NCBI GenBank assembly: GCA_948150685.1
Contig: OX411309.1
Coordinates: forward strand, 147,920,602-147,984,601
DNA: 64,000 bases
Source: Rhaphigaster nebulosa
Taxonomy: Eukaryota; Arthropoda; Insecta; Hemiptera; Pentatomidae
Reading direction: 5' to 3'
The notes under the pieces were generated by a model. That model searched no databases, was not told where the DNA came from, and saw only the letters and a list, made by a program, of their open reading frames with translations. A program made the position numbers and the translations under genes. Shown here piece after piece: positions 23,722 through 34,889 of the stretch (within the stretch, counting starts at the first letter, position 1; the number at the start of each line of letters is the position of its first letter).

Positions 23722-24222
23722 CTAGTATACCCGAGCGAGAACTCTCGCATCAGATATCTTCTAATTCCTAATTCCAATTATATGCGATATTAGAGAAAAA
23801 TATTTATTCGTGTAAACAATAGAATATTACCAAAAAGTTTATTTAACATACAGATTTGGCGAAGCTACATAGTTTGTAACGACTATGTTGAAGTTATAGC
23901 TCATACTTAATAAATAATTAGCTTACCCCACTGGAAAATATCTCTTCAATTTAGCAGTTAGGCAATTAGATTCAGATATACCATTTTCTATGTGTAATAT
24001 TCATATTTAACAGTTCCCTTTTTAGGGTTGGACAGATGAAACAATATATAATTTCCCACTCATTAAATTTTTTTGTAAACAGACTCAAATTGATATAAGG
24101 TTGCCATGACAACGGCACGTACGCAAGATGGCATGAGGCCCGTGCGGACCTATATCGTGCATTATCTCAAAAACGGTAGGATTTTAAGCTTTAAAACGCT
24201 GGACCAATACGCTCCATAGGAG
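23722..24222 (-). mobile_element. Helitron-like unit C (5'-truncated)
   Basis: Its 3' end (hairpin, TCGGGTATA, CTAG at 23722-23725) abuts the TC of unit B. Its own 5' part is missing: similarity stops near 24222 after ...CGCTCCATAGGAG, where units A and B continue for about 250 bp more. The array is therefore a truncated unit followed by two complete units. Confidence 0.7.
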
Positions 24223-24284
24223 GAAAAAATATTAAAGTAAAAACAAAATTGTCAACAGCAATTCATTTTGGAAGCACTTAACGC

Positions 24285-24492
24285 ATCCACGAAAGAAATG
24301 TGACAAAACTCAAAAATAAGAGTGTTAGAGAAAAATCATCTTAAAGAAATCAATTAAACTTATATTGATTCAGTATAAGCTTATTTTAAATTTCAATATA
24401 TGTTATATAGTTAGATATGAATACTACATAATTAAGCTGATTTTTCTCAATATTGCATTTTTGAGTTGTGTTACGTTTCTTGTGGAAGTGCG
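24285..24492. repeat. ~208-bp foldback element
   Basis: Inverted arms 24285-24355 and 24432-24492: CGCATCCACGAAAGAAATGTG and ACTCAAAAAT pair with their inverted copies in the right arm. Short AT-rich loop. It lies just beyond the truncated Helitron-like unit. Confidence 0.65.
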
Positions 24493-24526
24493 ACCTGTAA
24501 CATAGAGCTGCCATTTTTTAGCCTAG

Positions 24527-24910
24527 CTATTGACAGTTTATTTTTCTTATTATTGTTTTAGTTTTTACTAATAATCTTACAATAATCATAAATAAATATG
24601 CGCCTTTATTATAAACAGCCACGTGATAGAGTGGCTTCCTTCCCACGGTGGCAGATAAGTATGGCGTGTCTAATTTCTGTGGTGTTGCTGGATTGGCTGG
24701 CGGTTGCTGATTCAGTCCTGATTGCTGGCTCGTGTTGAACAAGTTTCAGAGGTATCTCTGCAGTTAGCAGCGACTAGTCGAGGGAGTCTCTCTGCTCCAG
24801 GTGTCGAGGGGATCGTAGAAATCATCATCATCCCAACTTCGCCAGCTCCAGCGAGCATAACCTCAAAGCTACTCTCATTAACATGGTTCACTTGAATAAT
24901 TCTCCACTGA
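24527..24910 (-). other. GC-richer block with open minus-strand frames, unassigned
   Basis: The minus strand is open from about 24910 to 24722 and, in another frame, from 24742 to 24527 (71 codons, with NQQPPANPATPQK). The block has higher G+C than the flanks and a Q/P-rich stretch. No family motif recognised. It may be part of an LTR element or an old gene fragment. An AATAAA-like run near 24570 fits a minus-strand 3' end, but weakly. Confidence 0.25.
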
Positions 24911-25451
24911 GCTCAGATATCACACGATAGGAAAATGTTTAATTATATGAATTTTCCTTACGTTATTTATTTATCGTATGAATAATGGGTGATTCTCTAA
25001 AAATCCGTATCTCTTATCAATATCTCAGTACATAACGATGATATAACCGAATCTTCTTGTGTGTTCTTTATATCCCTTTTTTAGGATAAATATTGTCGTA
25101 TGATCTCAAATTCATAAATTTTTATCATGCATTAAAATATCCGTTTTTCATTAATTGGGGTGTCCCAAGGATAACCAATTTGACTTCGAGTCTGTAAAAT
25201 CGATAGTACTATCGATTTTAACAGATCGATTAATAGCTCACAGTTTTTATATCTCTTCTAAAAAAAAATATCATTAATCATATTCCAACTAAAACAAAAA
25301 TGCAGTCAGAGGCTAAACTAGGTAATTAGACTTATTAAGAAGTCTTGAAGTTGTAATATTTAATTTTGATCCGCGGTAGTGATATTTAAATATTTTGTTT
25401 TCGTTCTGTATTGTTAGTTTTATATAATAGCAGAAAACTATTTTTTTTTAA

Positions 25452-25590
25452 TTGAAAATAATTAAAAGTTTTATGGGATCATCGATGAGTCAGCATCGAC
25501 TGCTTTCTATTGAAGAAATTGATTTCTCTAAGCTCATTGATATTTTTTCACAGATAAATCGGCGAAAAAGACATTCAAGTGATCCAATTT
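25452..25590 (+). pseudogene. hAT transposase C-terminal fragment
   Basis: Open frame with MSQHRLLSIEEIDFSKLID followed by IFSQINRRKR. hAT transposases end with a dimerisation region in which an RL..L(A)(I)LSIE block is followed by a D/NF..LI..F segment and a basic tail. The match is to that tail only; a few residues of the usual SLAILSIE segment appear lost. The frame stays open to 25691, but the rest has no motif. Upstream sequence shows no other hAT domain. Confidence 0.5.
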
Positions 25591-25691
25591 GGTCAACACG
25601 GTTTTGCAACGTCAGAAGTTTAATAGTTAGACTAGCTACCCAGCAAATTCGTGTGATCAATGAAGTCTCCAAATATTTATGGAATTTATGA

Positions 25692-26088
25692 AGTTATATA
25701 AAATATCTATTAGATTTCTGCTTATTTCATTATCCATATAATTTACGTCACATTTCAATCATTTATTTCAATTTAATGTTGTTACTGTATTAACAGTTAT
25801 ATAGACTGTATAGTCAAAAATGTAAAATATCTTCTTTGGATAAATGTTAATCTTAGTTTGCAGAGAATAGAATTTATAAATCGCACATCTTACTGTTTAG
25901 CAGACAGAAATTTATGATGCGTCGGAGAGGAGGCTCCAGAAAAGTATCTTTTATTATTTACTTTGGGGGTCTAAATGCCTATTTGTGCCTAGTTAAATGC
26001 CTAGTTTTGCCTAGTTATGCCATTGAGTGAAGTGGGTTCTAGTTCATTTAATAAACGCATCGTTCGTTAATTCTATTAACATAAATTG
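25692..26088. other. AT-rich spacer
   Basis: Contains a short repetition of GCCTAGTT(A/T) units at about 25985-26020. Nothing else recognised. Confidence 0.5.
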
Positions 26089-26462
26089 AAGTCGTTTTTT
26101 GAAAAAGGCGTAACTCTATTGCGCAAAGCTTAGAGGAAAGACATGAAACGATTTTTCTTCAAATAACAATATATTTTTTTAAATTCTATTCTTTATTGTG
26201 TAGAGTAGGAGTTTATCAATCTGGCAAAAGCTTTATGATTACAATATATTTTAAAGGATTCTAGCACTGGTTAAGGCTAGAGTGACGACTGAGAGTCGTT
26301 AGTATTTGGTGTTCATCAATATTCGATTTTTAGACCATTTCCAATTTTGTTTTTCGCTATATCGTAAGCGAAAATAGATAGAGGAGGTGTTTACGTCCCA
26401 AAATCAATTGAAGCCAAAATTTCGAATTTTTGACTCTTAAGCATTTTTTTAAAAACGACGTC
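26089..26462 (+). mobile_element. MITE family M, copy 1
   Basis: About 375 bp with inverted ends: GTCGTTTTTTGAAAAAGGCG on the left and CTTAAGCATTTTTTTAAAAACGAC on the right. The body shares TAGAGTAGGAGTTTAT, AAGGATTCTAGCACT, ACTGAGAGTCGTTAGTATTT and TTTACGTCCC with the copy at 46025. Non-coding, so presumably moved by a transposase encoded elsewhere. Confidence 0.8.
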
Positions 26463-28061
26463 AAAATAATTACTATTATAGAAAATAAGTTTTTTTTATT
26501 AGGTTAGATTCTATATAACAACATAGCTTTTTCCTTTTAAGGATTACTTTAAAAGCTTGCTCTTGACTTATGGGTTTTTTTCTAAAAGCGAAAAGCGAGG
26601 ATTAAATCCGCAAAGAGAGCTTTGGATTCATATCAGATGGCATCTATTAATTAATCCTAGCAAAAATAAAAAAAACCTGCTGGTCCGCTTTAGAGAGACT
26701 TGGTGAAGATTAAAGATTAAAGCTAAGTTGGTTTAAGAAAAGTGTTGAAAAGTTAGCCTGGAGACCTGACCCGGTTAGTACGCGATAATGGATGGCTACG
26801 TCACTGTCTGGGATTAACTCCGGAGTTTTCCTCTCAACGAGTTTTCGACTGAGAGAGTTCAAAGATTTCAGTCTCTAAAACCCTTGTAACTATTTTAGTC
26901 TCTACGTCTCTACACCCCTCTCCCCCCACTTCATAGGAACATTCGCTAAGCAAATTTTAATGACTTCGCTGTACCGTTAATATCCTTTCTCCGAAGCATT
27001 TTCCCGTCGAATAAATGGAATATTAAATACACTTTGGTGGTCGCCTATGAATGGAGGCCATCTTTTAACTTATCTATGAATTCTAAAGACATTTTCAGTA
27101 CTGAAAATTCATTTATAACTTCTGTTAGGTTTTTTTTTTTTTTTTAGCTCTTCATCAAAAGAAATGGGAATTTAAGAAGGGAGGGAGGACATTAATAGTT
27201 GTAAAACCTTAGAGCATTGATTATCATCCCCCAATTTGCGGCTCACTTACGCACAATATAATTAAAAATATAAAGACTCACACACTGTTTCCTAATCGAC
27301 AGCTATCTAATGGCTACTGAAATCACACCAAAGCACATAATTGAGTAGTATCTTAAGTACAGGAGAGCATTGACCGATTTCGGAATTCCTCGATCTCTTG
27401 CTAAGACATTGGGAGACAACCGTAATTGCCATTCTAAAATTATTGGTTTTACAAATGAGCGGTTTTGGGGGTTCCATTGATGCTATATAGATAAATAGAT
27501 ACAAAACTTTATTCTGGGACGAAGTCCATTTTGAAAATATAATCATCGTTTCTGACCATGAGACATATTATAAATAAATAAAAACACAATAAATAATAAA
27601 TAAAAAAAACAAAGTATATACATCAAAAGGAAAATAATATATATTAAAAAAAATGAAGAAAATAGATTCATATAATAAGCAAGTAGGAAAAAAACGGCCA
27701 TAAAAAACAAAAATATATTTACATCTGTAGTATACAAACATCTTGCGAGATATATTCATAATCCTATAGCAAAAAAAAAAATCTATATACAAATCTCTAG
27801 ATGGGACATAAACATTATGTAACGTAAAAAAGAATTCTTACATGAAAACCGTAGAACAAAGTTAAACAAACATAAAAAAAAGAAAGTAATTCTTGTAAAA
27901 TACATAGAAAAAACTATATCTATGAAGAATGATATGAAATATATATTCGTATTTAAAAACAAAACAAAAAATAAATAAACACGTAATTAGTGGAACCAGA
28001 TTCTTATAACAGAGTGAATATATAATCAGCTAGCGTCGCACTGTATTGTGAAGAGAAACTG
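26463..28061. other. Unassigned AT-rich region
   Basis: A slightly GC-richer patch at 26740-26960 has no convincing frame. Minus-strand open frames at 27307-27546 and 27543-27792 lack recognisable domains; the latter is hydrophobic and low-complexity and is probably chance. Confidence 0.4.
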
Positions 28062-28440
28062 AAATATTTTTTGGCAGATCCAGCGGCTCCCTTCGGACAA
28101 AATTAGTTGAAATTCGGTATCTCATTCTTGTTTTCTATACAGAACAATGTCATAGAAGTGGAGGTTAATTTCAGTCAAAATTTCGGTATGTTTAAGTGCT
28201 TTATAACGGTTATTAAGGTTTTGCGCGCATCTACAGCCCCTCCAAATTGTATTAGATGGTTGAAAATTTGTATATGAAATGAGTTAGTGTTAGAGAATTA
28301 CCTTTTCTTAAAGGGGGTTTCAATTTTTTCCTCTCAATTCCGCCATTTTGATATTTTCAATTTCGTGTTTTAGTTCTTCAATATCGATTATTGTAAAAAC
28401 TTTTTACAACAAGTTGCGCCTGCGTATTCCATTTCCTCAA
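28062..28440 (+). repeat. Family L dispersed repeat, copy 1
   Basis: Shares GATCCAGCG(G)CT, AATTTCAGTCAAAAT(T/G)TCGGTAT, AGGTTTTGC and a TGTTAGAG-TTACCTTTTCT block with 53906-54150. Diverged, non-coding. Confidence 0.5.
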
Positions 28441-28767
28441 GTAAGCATTAATGAAAAAATTAAATCAATTTTGCTTTTGTGTGCAGTTTGCGCAATTCGG
28501 TATTGTGTAGCCGTCTAAATTCTTCGATTCTAATTATTTTTCTTCGGTTCAAATATTCGACGTGAAAATTGGACCGCAGATTAGTTAACTGAAGCATTTA
28601 CACCAATCTTTTTAATATTTAGCTATTTTAATTATATTTATCTTATTATTGCCTTATTATCTTATTATTATTATTTATTTATTTAAATGTCCTTGTAATT
28701 TTTATCTTGATTATGTAAAGTGTAGTGGAAATCGGAAGCCTATAATCTAATAATATTTACCCTATAG

Positions 28768-29150
28768 TATTAGAATAATAATAATAATAATAAAAGGCTT
28801 AGCGAACCCGGAGGTTCGATGCCGATACCACTAATCGCTGTCTACAAATCTCGGTCCACCGACTACCTTCCAAACCCAAATTCATTAGATCACTCTTAAT
28901 ACTATCCTCCCACCTAGGTTTCGGTCTACCCCTCGGACGTTTACCAGTCGGCTCAGCGTTTATTAACTTTTTAGGAATTCGTTCGTTACTGAGCCCAACA
29001 ACTTTGCAAGCCCATTTCAACCGTCGCGATGATATCACTTCGATTATATTAACAGGGTGCATGCTCCGCAATTCCGCGTTGTGTAATCTCCTAGACTCTC
29101 CAGTTGACTCATCCTTTTTCGGACCAAATATTTTACTAGTATTAGTATTA
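28768..29150 (-). pseudogene. RTE-like non-LTR retrotransposon 3' tail
   Basis: Minus strand: KIFGPKKDES, then RRLKWACKVVGLSNERIPKK and GKRPRGRPKPRWEDSIKSDL up to a stop at about 28799. This is the common C-terminal tail of insect non-LTR polymerases (R+W.GHV.R...RIPKK...GRP..RW.D...DL), beyond the reverse-transcriptase domain. After the stop comes an (ATT)n run at 28772-28793, a plausible 3' tail. The 5' side is cut at the (TA)n tract. The family recurs at 33000 and 53240, also on the minus strand. Confidence 0.7.
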
Positions 29151-29175
29151 AATATTTTAATAGTATTAGAATACT

Positions 29176-29177
<2 letters not shown>

Positions 29178-29230
<53 letters not shown>
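29178..29230. repeat. (TA)n microsatellite
   Basis: Pure TA run at the broken 5' edge of the RTE-like fragment. Confidence 0.95.
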
Positions 29231-29232
<2 letters not shown>

Positions 29233-29345
29233 CTGCCAACAGTATTAGCCAAATTGAAATTTATCCTCTTATTTTTTTTTTTTTTCAAAAGACCATTTAA
29301 ATATTCTCTTATTACGATTCTGATAAAGGACCGAGGTTAAATCAG

Positions 29346-29436
29346 CCATGGATTCAATAACTACTACGACACGAGCTTATTGGATTTTGATGGAGATACG
29401 AATGATGCGAAGAGCAATCGATTAATGGCAGTGGAG
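29346..29436 (+). other. Candidate exon
   Basis: AAATCAG|C at 29345/29346 could be a 3' splice site and GAG|GTAAGG at 29436/29437 is a good 5' splice site. The 91 nt between give 30 open codons with protein-like composition, including YYDTSLLDFDGDTNDAKSNR. A stop lies just upstream in that frame, so it would need splicing in. The pyrimidine tract is poor. I do not recognise the peptide. Confidence 0.25.
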
Positions 29437-29700
29437 GTAAGGACAGTGCCGGACAGGATTAGTTAGTTGCTTGCTTGACAGAGTGCGCTCTCCACATCAA
29501 AGAGGCCATTAATGCACTAGCTACAATTCAAATCGTCCGCTCAGATTTGCCTAATTTTATTTCAACTGATTCCGAAATTGGGCCCTGTCGCCCGGTCTAT
29601 TGTAGCCTGTGTTCCTCTGCTTCTATTGTCCTTGCGGCTTGTTAATTAGCCTTTGATGTTTATTTATGAGATGGAGGCTTGGGGCAAAACATTTTTCAAT
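29437..29700. promoter_or_regulatory. GC-richer block, possibly conserved non-coding element
   Basis: About 260 bp markedly richer in G+C than the surroundings, with no repeat resemblance. It has several TTAAT/ATTAA homeodomain-like cores (CCATTAATGC, GTTAATTAGCC) and no long frame. Such blocks in AT-rich insect introns are often conserved regulatory DNA; this cannot be shown without comparison. Confidence 0.25.
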
Positions 29701-30486
29701 TTTACAGCTATTTTCTCTAATTTAATTAATTTAATCTTCACTGTACTAGTTAGTTGTGGATTAATTTATAGGCCTTGGTGTTAAATGAGTAGCATAGGAT
29801 CAAATACAATAAGCTCCACTTTTTTGACGAAATCTAAGCAACATAAGCCAATTTAATGGATTTTTCGCCCTCTTTTTACTATTGTGGTTTATTTTGATAA
29901 AAATCTGTAACAACGTATACCAATAAAGCGTGCATAATCATTCAAGGTTTAGGATCAAAACAATCTCCTAGAGATGGTAAGATTCAGTTGATTAATACAG
30001 AGTTAATAAAACATTATGAAAAATTTTCTTTAAGTAATTTAAAAATCAGGAACGTAGAAAATATTTTAGTCAAACTTTATGGATGAGATTTGCGCAATAT
30101 TAATTAACTGGCCTTTCACAATAAAGTTATTCCACCTATACTTCCCAATTGTACTGTGGTTAAGTACAGCAATTAAGGGTTCGTTGTTAAAAAATAGATG
30201 AACCGATAAATTTTATAGTTTAATTAACGTAATGAAGTACTGTTCGTTATGAAGTTAATTAAAATTACTCCTACTTATTAGACCTTAGTAGTATTGTTCA
30301 AGATTTCAGGTTTTCAGTACGAGTTTTATATTGTATCAAGTTTTTCTCTTACCTCAAAATACCTACTCAATTCTTTTAACAACTTGCAAACGAAATACAT
30401 TACACTTTCAATTTATTTATTTTTTCTTTTCAATTTTAGTCATAATCCAACTTACCTTTCATTATTTTTTTATCTACATTAATTTT
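29701..30486. other. AT-rich spacer
   Basis: No feature recognised. Confidence 0.5.
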
Positions 30487-31008
30487 AGGGATTGATAAAT
30501 TATTTGCTACTTCTATAATTTTATTTTTATTGAAAACTAGTTTCAAATGTTATACATTCATCTTCAGTTCTAAAAACACACGAAAATTCAAAAATCAGCA
30601 ATTCAAAATACAGTTTTGTATGGATTATATCAAACAGAAAAGTCTGTTCTGGTTTCTTCTCGCACTGAACTAACAATGAAGCAAAGGTAGGATGTTTATT
30701 ATTAGTTCAGTGCCAGAAGAAACCAGTACAAAATTTAAAGCTTGCTTAGTACCTACATGTATTTGATTTCTTGTCTTAATTAAATTCGTAATTCATAAAT
30801 GTTTTATAATACTGATTTATATTACATCTAATTTAATATTTATAACAATACCAAAATATATTTTGAATTTTTTTTTTTGTGTGTTTTTAGCATTGAAGAT
30901 GAATGTATAACATTCTAAACTAGTTTTCAATAAAACACAATTATATAAGTGGCAAATAATTTATCAATCCCTAATTAGATTGATCCTTCTATACCATCAT
31001 GCGGGCGG
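30487..31008. repeat. Family F element, copy F3
   Basis: Left arm about 30487-30625 and inverted right arm about 30870-31008 (ends CCTTCTATACCATCATGCGG). Core motif at 30893-30919 (TTGAAGA, then GAATGT-ATA-ACATTC). The interior contains a second palindrome, GGTTTCTTCT...AGAAGAAACC, at about 30647-30730, and sequence shared with the interior of the copy at 42146. Confidence 0.75.
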
Positions 31009-32942
31009 GTGTCAACTCATAAATTTTGTAAACATTTCTGGTTCAATGAAACTATTTTTATTTTGTAACTTCTTAACTTGTTTTGTATACATTATATATA
31101 CATCATATTTATGAGATATTTGCTTTTATTGGTATAATTTGTTGTTATTTTATTGTTTAATTTTCAGGAAAATGTCCTGATGATGGGGACACATTCTCGA
31201 AACGTTGGCATTATTATGATGATACTATTTTTATTGTTTTTATGTATGGTTTTTAATAAAGATTTCCTTATTATTAGAAAAAAAAAAAGACGTATTTTTG
31301 CTCGTTTGAGAAAATTCATGATCTAATCATACACCATTTGTTCTAGGATCATAACCAACGATATTCGATTTTGTGGATTTTTTTATATAAATATCCTCAA
31401 TTTATATAATATTTTTCAAAATTAGTATACAAAACTAGGTTATTCTGAAAGAGTATTTCTTGATTTTTTTTTTTTGTTTGTTTAACTAAACATAATGTCA
31501 ATAAACAGACAAAATATTAGAGTGAAAGATTTTGTCTTTTACTAAAATTTGGAAAACTGGATATTCTTTTTAATAGTCCTGCACATCTCTAACATATTTA
31601 AATGAATTGGTAACTAATTAACAATTCGTTATTTCATTGCTTTTTTTTCTTGTTATCGTTACATTTGTTTACTGAACTTTTTTTTTTTTTTGTGATTACA
31701 TACTAAACTTGAGGAGTTTTCAAATAAGATTTTTTTTTTCAAGAAAAAATCTTTAACCTCATTTCTTGACTCTAAGAAACGATGAAGTGGTTAGACATCA
31801 ATCAATGTGACTTTGATGAAGGTTCTCACGTCTTGAAGACTGTTAAGCTCCGTGGACTACTTCTGGTAGCTTGGATAGATGGCCTGGAGGCTCTAAGGAG
31901 GATGATAGATGAAACGCTAATTGAAAGTTAGTAATGAAATCTTAGATAATGGAGGTCTAGGCTTCAATTAAATCTCTAATCCATTAAATAATTAATTAAT
32001 CGAATCAATTTAATTTTAAAAAAATAAATTGAAGTGAATGGTGTTAACACTTGGGTGTTCGTGATTCGCCGCTGATATTGTCGATCGTCGCGTGCCTTAT
32101 TCAACTCAATCATCCCGCTCTGTCGCAATATTAAGCAGCCATTCTGTGATGAATGGCCTTATATCGGAGAGATATCAATCTTACTGATACTTGTTTCAAT
32201 GAATTTTGTAACAGATGTTTAAAAAGATTAATTGCCAGGGTTCCATTCTATCACCTGATCAATGGAAGTTAAAGGAACGACTTTAGGGCGATCTTTAAAG
32301 TGGGACGAGCCAAAGGAACGGGCCTGAACACCGATACTAAAGAAAGACTCAGTGAGGTACCAAAGTGGGACCAGCCAAAGGGACGCGAACCTGATGAACC
32401 AAGAAGGTACCCAAGAATTTAATCAATTAATAAATATTATACATTGTCGATGTTGGAAATTTTTTAATTGCTCCACTTCCCCAAATGCAATATCTATTCG
32501 ATTTTTTTATTCAATATAAAATCTATTCAAGTGTAAGAAATTATTTTAATTCATACCACTCCCCCTCCCCCTCTGTTGACCTTATTATTCAAAGATATTT
32601 TATTTCTTCTTATATATCTTCAGCGTAAATTCTTCTTTGATGTAATATATCATTTTTATTTAAATATTGATCCGGTCATTTATTTTTTAAGAAAGGTAAA
32701 ACTGGGTATAATCGATTTTATTGAAATTATGAAGTCAGAGAATCTCGAAAAAGAAAAAAAAATATATATTTTTTTTTAAAATGGCCACTGCCTCATTAAA
32801 TTTATCAAAATGGAGAACTCTTTTTAGTATTATAGGATATTGTAAAATGTCTGTGTTTTTAGATTTTTTTGGTTGATTTAGATTTAACAAACTAGTATCG
32901 ACAGAAAGTAAACTATTGAAAATGAACGAATAAAATAATAAG
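31009..32942. other. Mostly AT-rich region with three GC-richer patches
   Basis: 31165-31260 holds CTGATGA...CGAAACGTTGG and an AATAAAGATTTCC tail, apparently the 3' end of a repeat. 31780-31990 and 32040-32410 are GC-richer with no repeat match. The latter has a duplicated phrase, AAAGTGGGAC(G/C)AGCCAAAGG, at about 32299 and 32359. No gene recognised. Confidence 0.4.
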
Positions 32943-32996
32943 TTGAAGTCCGCATGATGGTATATAGAAGTGACAAATCATTTATCAATCCCTAAT
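32943..32996 (+). repeat. Family F terminal fragment (F5)
   Basis: CCGCATGATGGTATATAGAAG then TTATCAATCCCTAATTAGA: the outer end of family F, with most of the element missing. It abuts the RTE-like tail at 33000. Confidence 0.6.
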
Positions 32997-32999
32997 TAG

Positions 33000-33130
33000 A
33001 ATAATATAATAATGATAATGAAATAATAACCCAAAGGTTCGATCCTCATCACCAAAATTTCCTCCCTCCAATGAGCCAAAATCGGAACCCAAATTTACAA
33101 GACGAAGCCTAACACATTCCTTACACCTGG
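33000..33130 (-). pseudogene. RTE-like retrotransposon tail fragment
   Basis: Aligns with the end of the fragment at 28768: AATAATA-rich tail, GGTTCGATCC(T)CAT, then ACCCAAATTTAC against ACCCAAATTCAT. The minus-strand peptide has LVNLGSDFGSLEGG against LMNLGLEGS in the other copy. Only about 35 codons remain. The GGTTCGATCC here looks like a tRNA B box but is explained by this homology. Confidence 0.5.
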
Positions 33131-34880
33131 ATGATTCTCATTTTATGGACAACTTTTTGTCCATTACAAATTTAAATCAATTAGTTAAGTCTTATCTTTT
33201 TTCCCCACTGCTATAAGGTGAAGAAACATTTCTTCTTAGTAAAATATTAAAGAATAATTTGATTGTAGAATTGCTTAAGCTTATAAAATGTCATTACCAT
33301 GCCCACTCTCAGTTTTCGAGTAAACATGCATTTTTTCCTTTCGTGACCTGCGTTTAATGGCAGTGAAATTCATTTCCATTCATAAAAGATAACTTAAGCA
33401 TTCTGAATCGTATATATATTTTTTTTAATTGATGTCAACAGCGAAGTATGTTTCTGTATTTTCAAAACCTTGTCCCCTGATTTTGATGTTATTACCAAGG
33501 GAAAAAAACAAAACGTCAGAGATAAAGTCTTGAACAAAAAAGGGAGCAGTTGGGAATTGTTTTTCCTAATGTAGTGTTATTTAATTAAAATAAATAAATA
33601 ATGAATTATTAGGATTTTTTATTTGTTGAGGATAATCGAAGATATGAATGCTGTTGTTTTCTCTTCATTATTTCTATTTATTTTTTATGTATATGTGCTC
33701 CTAGCAATATTCGCTACTAAAACATTAAATTAATGAATCTAAGAAATGAAGTAATCTTAAAAATAATTTCATATATTCCGAGAAACCAAATGAATATTCA
33801 CCAAAATAATAAAAACAATATTATTTAAAATTAAATTGACAAAGGAATATACCATTATTAAAGAGCCATTGTATACTAGAGAGAGGGACAGAATGAGTAA
33901 AAATCAAACGAGAAAAGCATAACCCGCAGTAAAGGGTTGTTAAATTGCAGTTTTAATGGCTCCCAATGATGGTGAGGGGTTTGAAGTTCGAAGGGATGCA
34001 TTACCTTTGCCTATTATTTCCATCCAGTCTTTTATTAGGGATTTTTTTTTTTTACCCTCGGGATTCAAAAACATTTAAAAGTTATTTTTAGTATGGTTAA
34101 ATTAAAAAAAAAAATACATTTTCAAATAAATACATAATTTAAAATATTACTAATTCATAGTTTACTAGATTTCAGATGGTTAAGGTGTTCTGACAACAAT
34201 TAAGGCTATTCAAGCCCTTCATGAACACCTGGAAGTTATAGCTTGTTGGGCAACACCATAAATTAGCCTCAGTGAAGTTGGGCTCCCATTGTTTATAATT
34301 TGAAAAAAATATTGAATTGTATCGGTATTACTAACTTAATAATTATCGATATATCTCTTCGTGGATAACCAGAAATATAAAAAAGTTGTCGATTTCTGAC
34401 AAAAATTTTCAGCGCTATGGAATTGATACATTTTCGGATTTAAAACTTGGAACATCGAGAACTTTTTTATTTTGTTTCATTGCATTAAAAGCGTTAATAA
34501 TTATAGATAGAATTCTTCGGAGGTCTTCCACAACTATAAATAAAGTTTATTACTGAAAAACATAGTCACTCCTGTTGACTGGGTTTGTTGGATGATTGGC
34601 TGCCTATGCAGCAGCTTTAATAAAAAAATAAAAAAAATATTATTTTCTGATTGTTCAAAATCTTTCAGGCACTGTTTCTTTAAAATTATTTCAGGAAATG
34701 CAAATTATTACATGTAAAGCTGGTTACAATTAAAATTATTATTTTAAGCTGGTGTTCCACTGGGTCCATGTACTTTGTTCCTTATTTTACACCATATAAA
34801 CATCAGACATTCCACACCAGCACGACAGGCTGTTTGATACATTTGTAGATAATACTGAAATTTTATCATAAAATAGTAAA
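33131..34880. other. Unassigned AT-rich region
   Basis: No gene recognised. A GC-richer patch at about 33890-34020 and another at about 34180-34290 have no convincing frame. Confidence 0.4.
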
Positions 34881-34889
34881 CTTAAATTA

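Noticed and set aside
27543..27792. Two overlapping minus-strand hydrophobic frames resembling membrane segments
   Set aside because: Low-complexity A-rich plus strand gives F/Y/I codons on the minus strand by chance; no promoter, splice or family evidence.
31177..31203. Complete hammerhead ribozyme
   Set aside because: Core and stem II are present, but I found no UH cleavage site with pairing stems I and III, so only a core-like motif is claimed.
33050..33062. GGTTCGATCC as a tRNA or SINE B box
   Set aside because: No A box or cloverleaf at the right distance; the segment aligns with the RTE-like tail at 28820.
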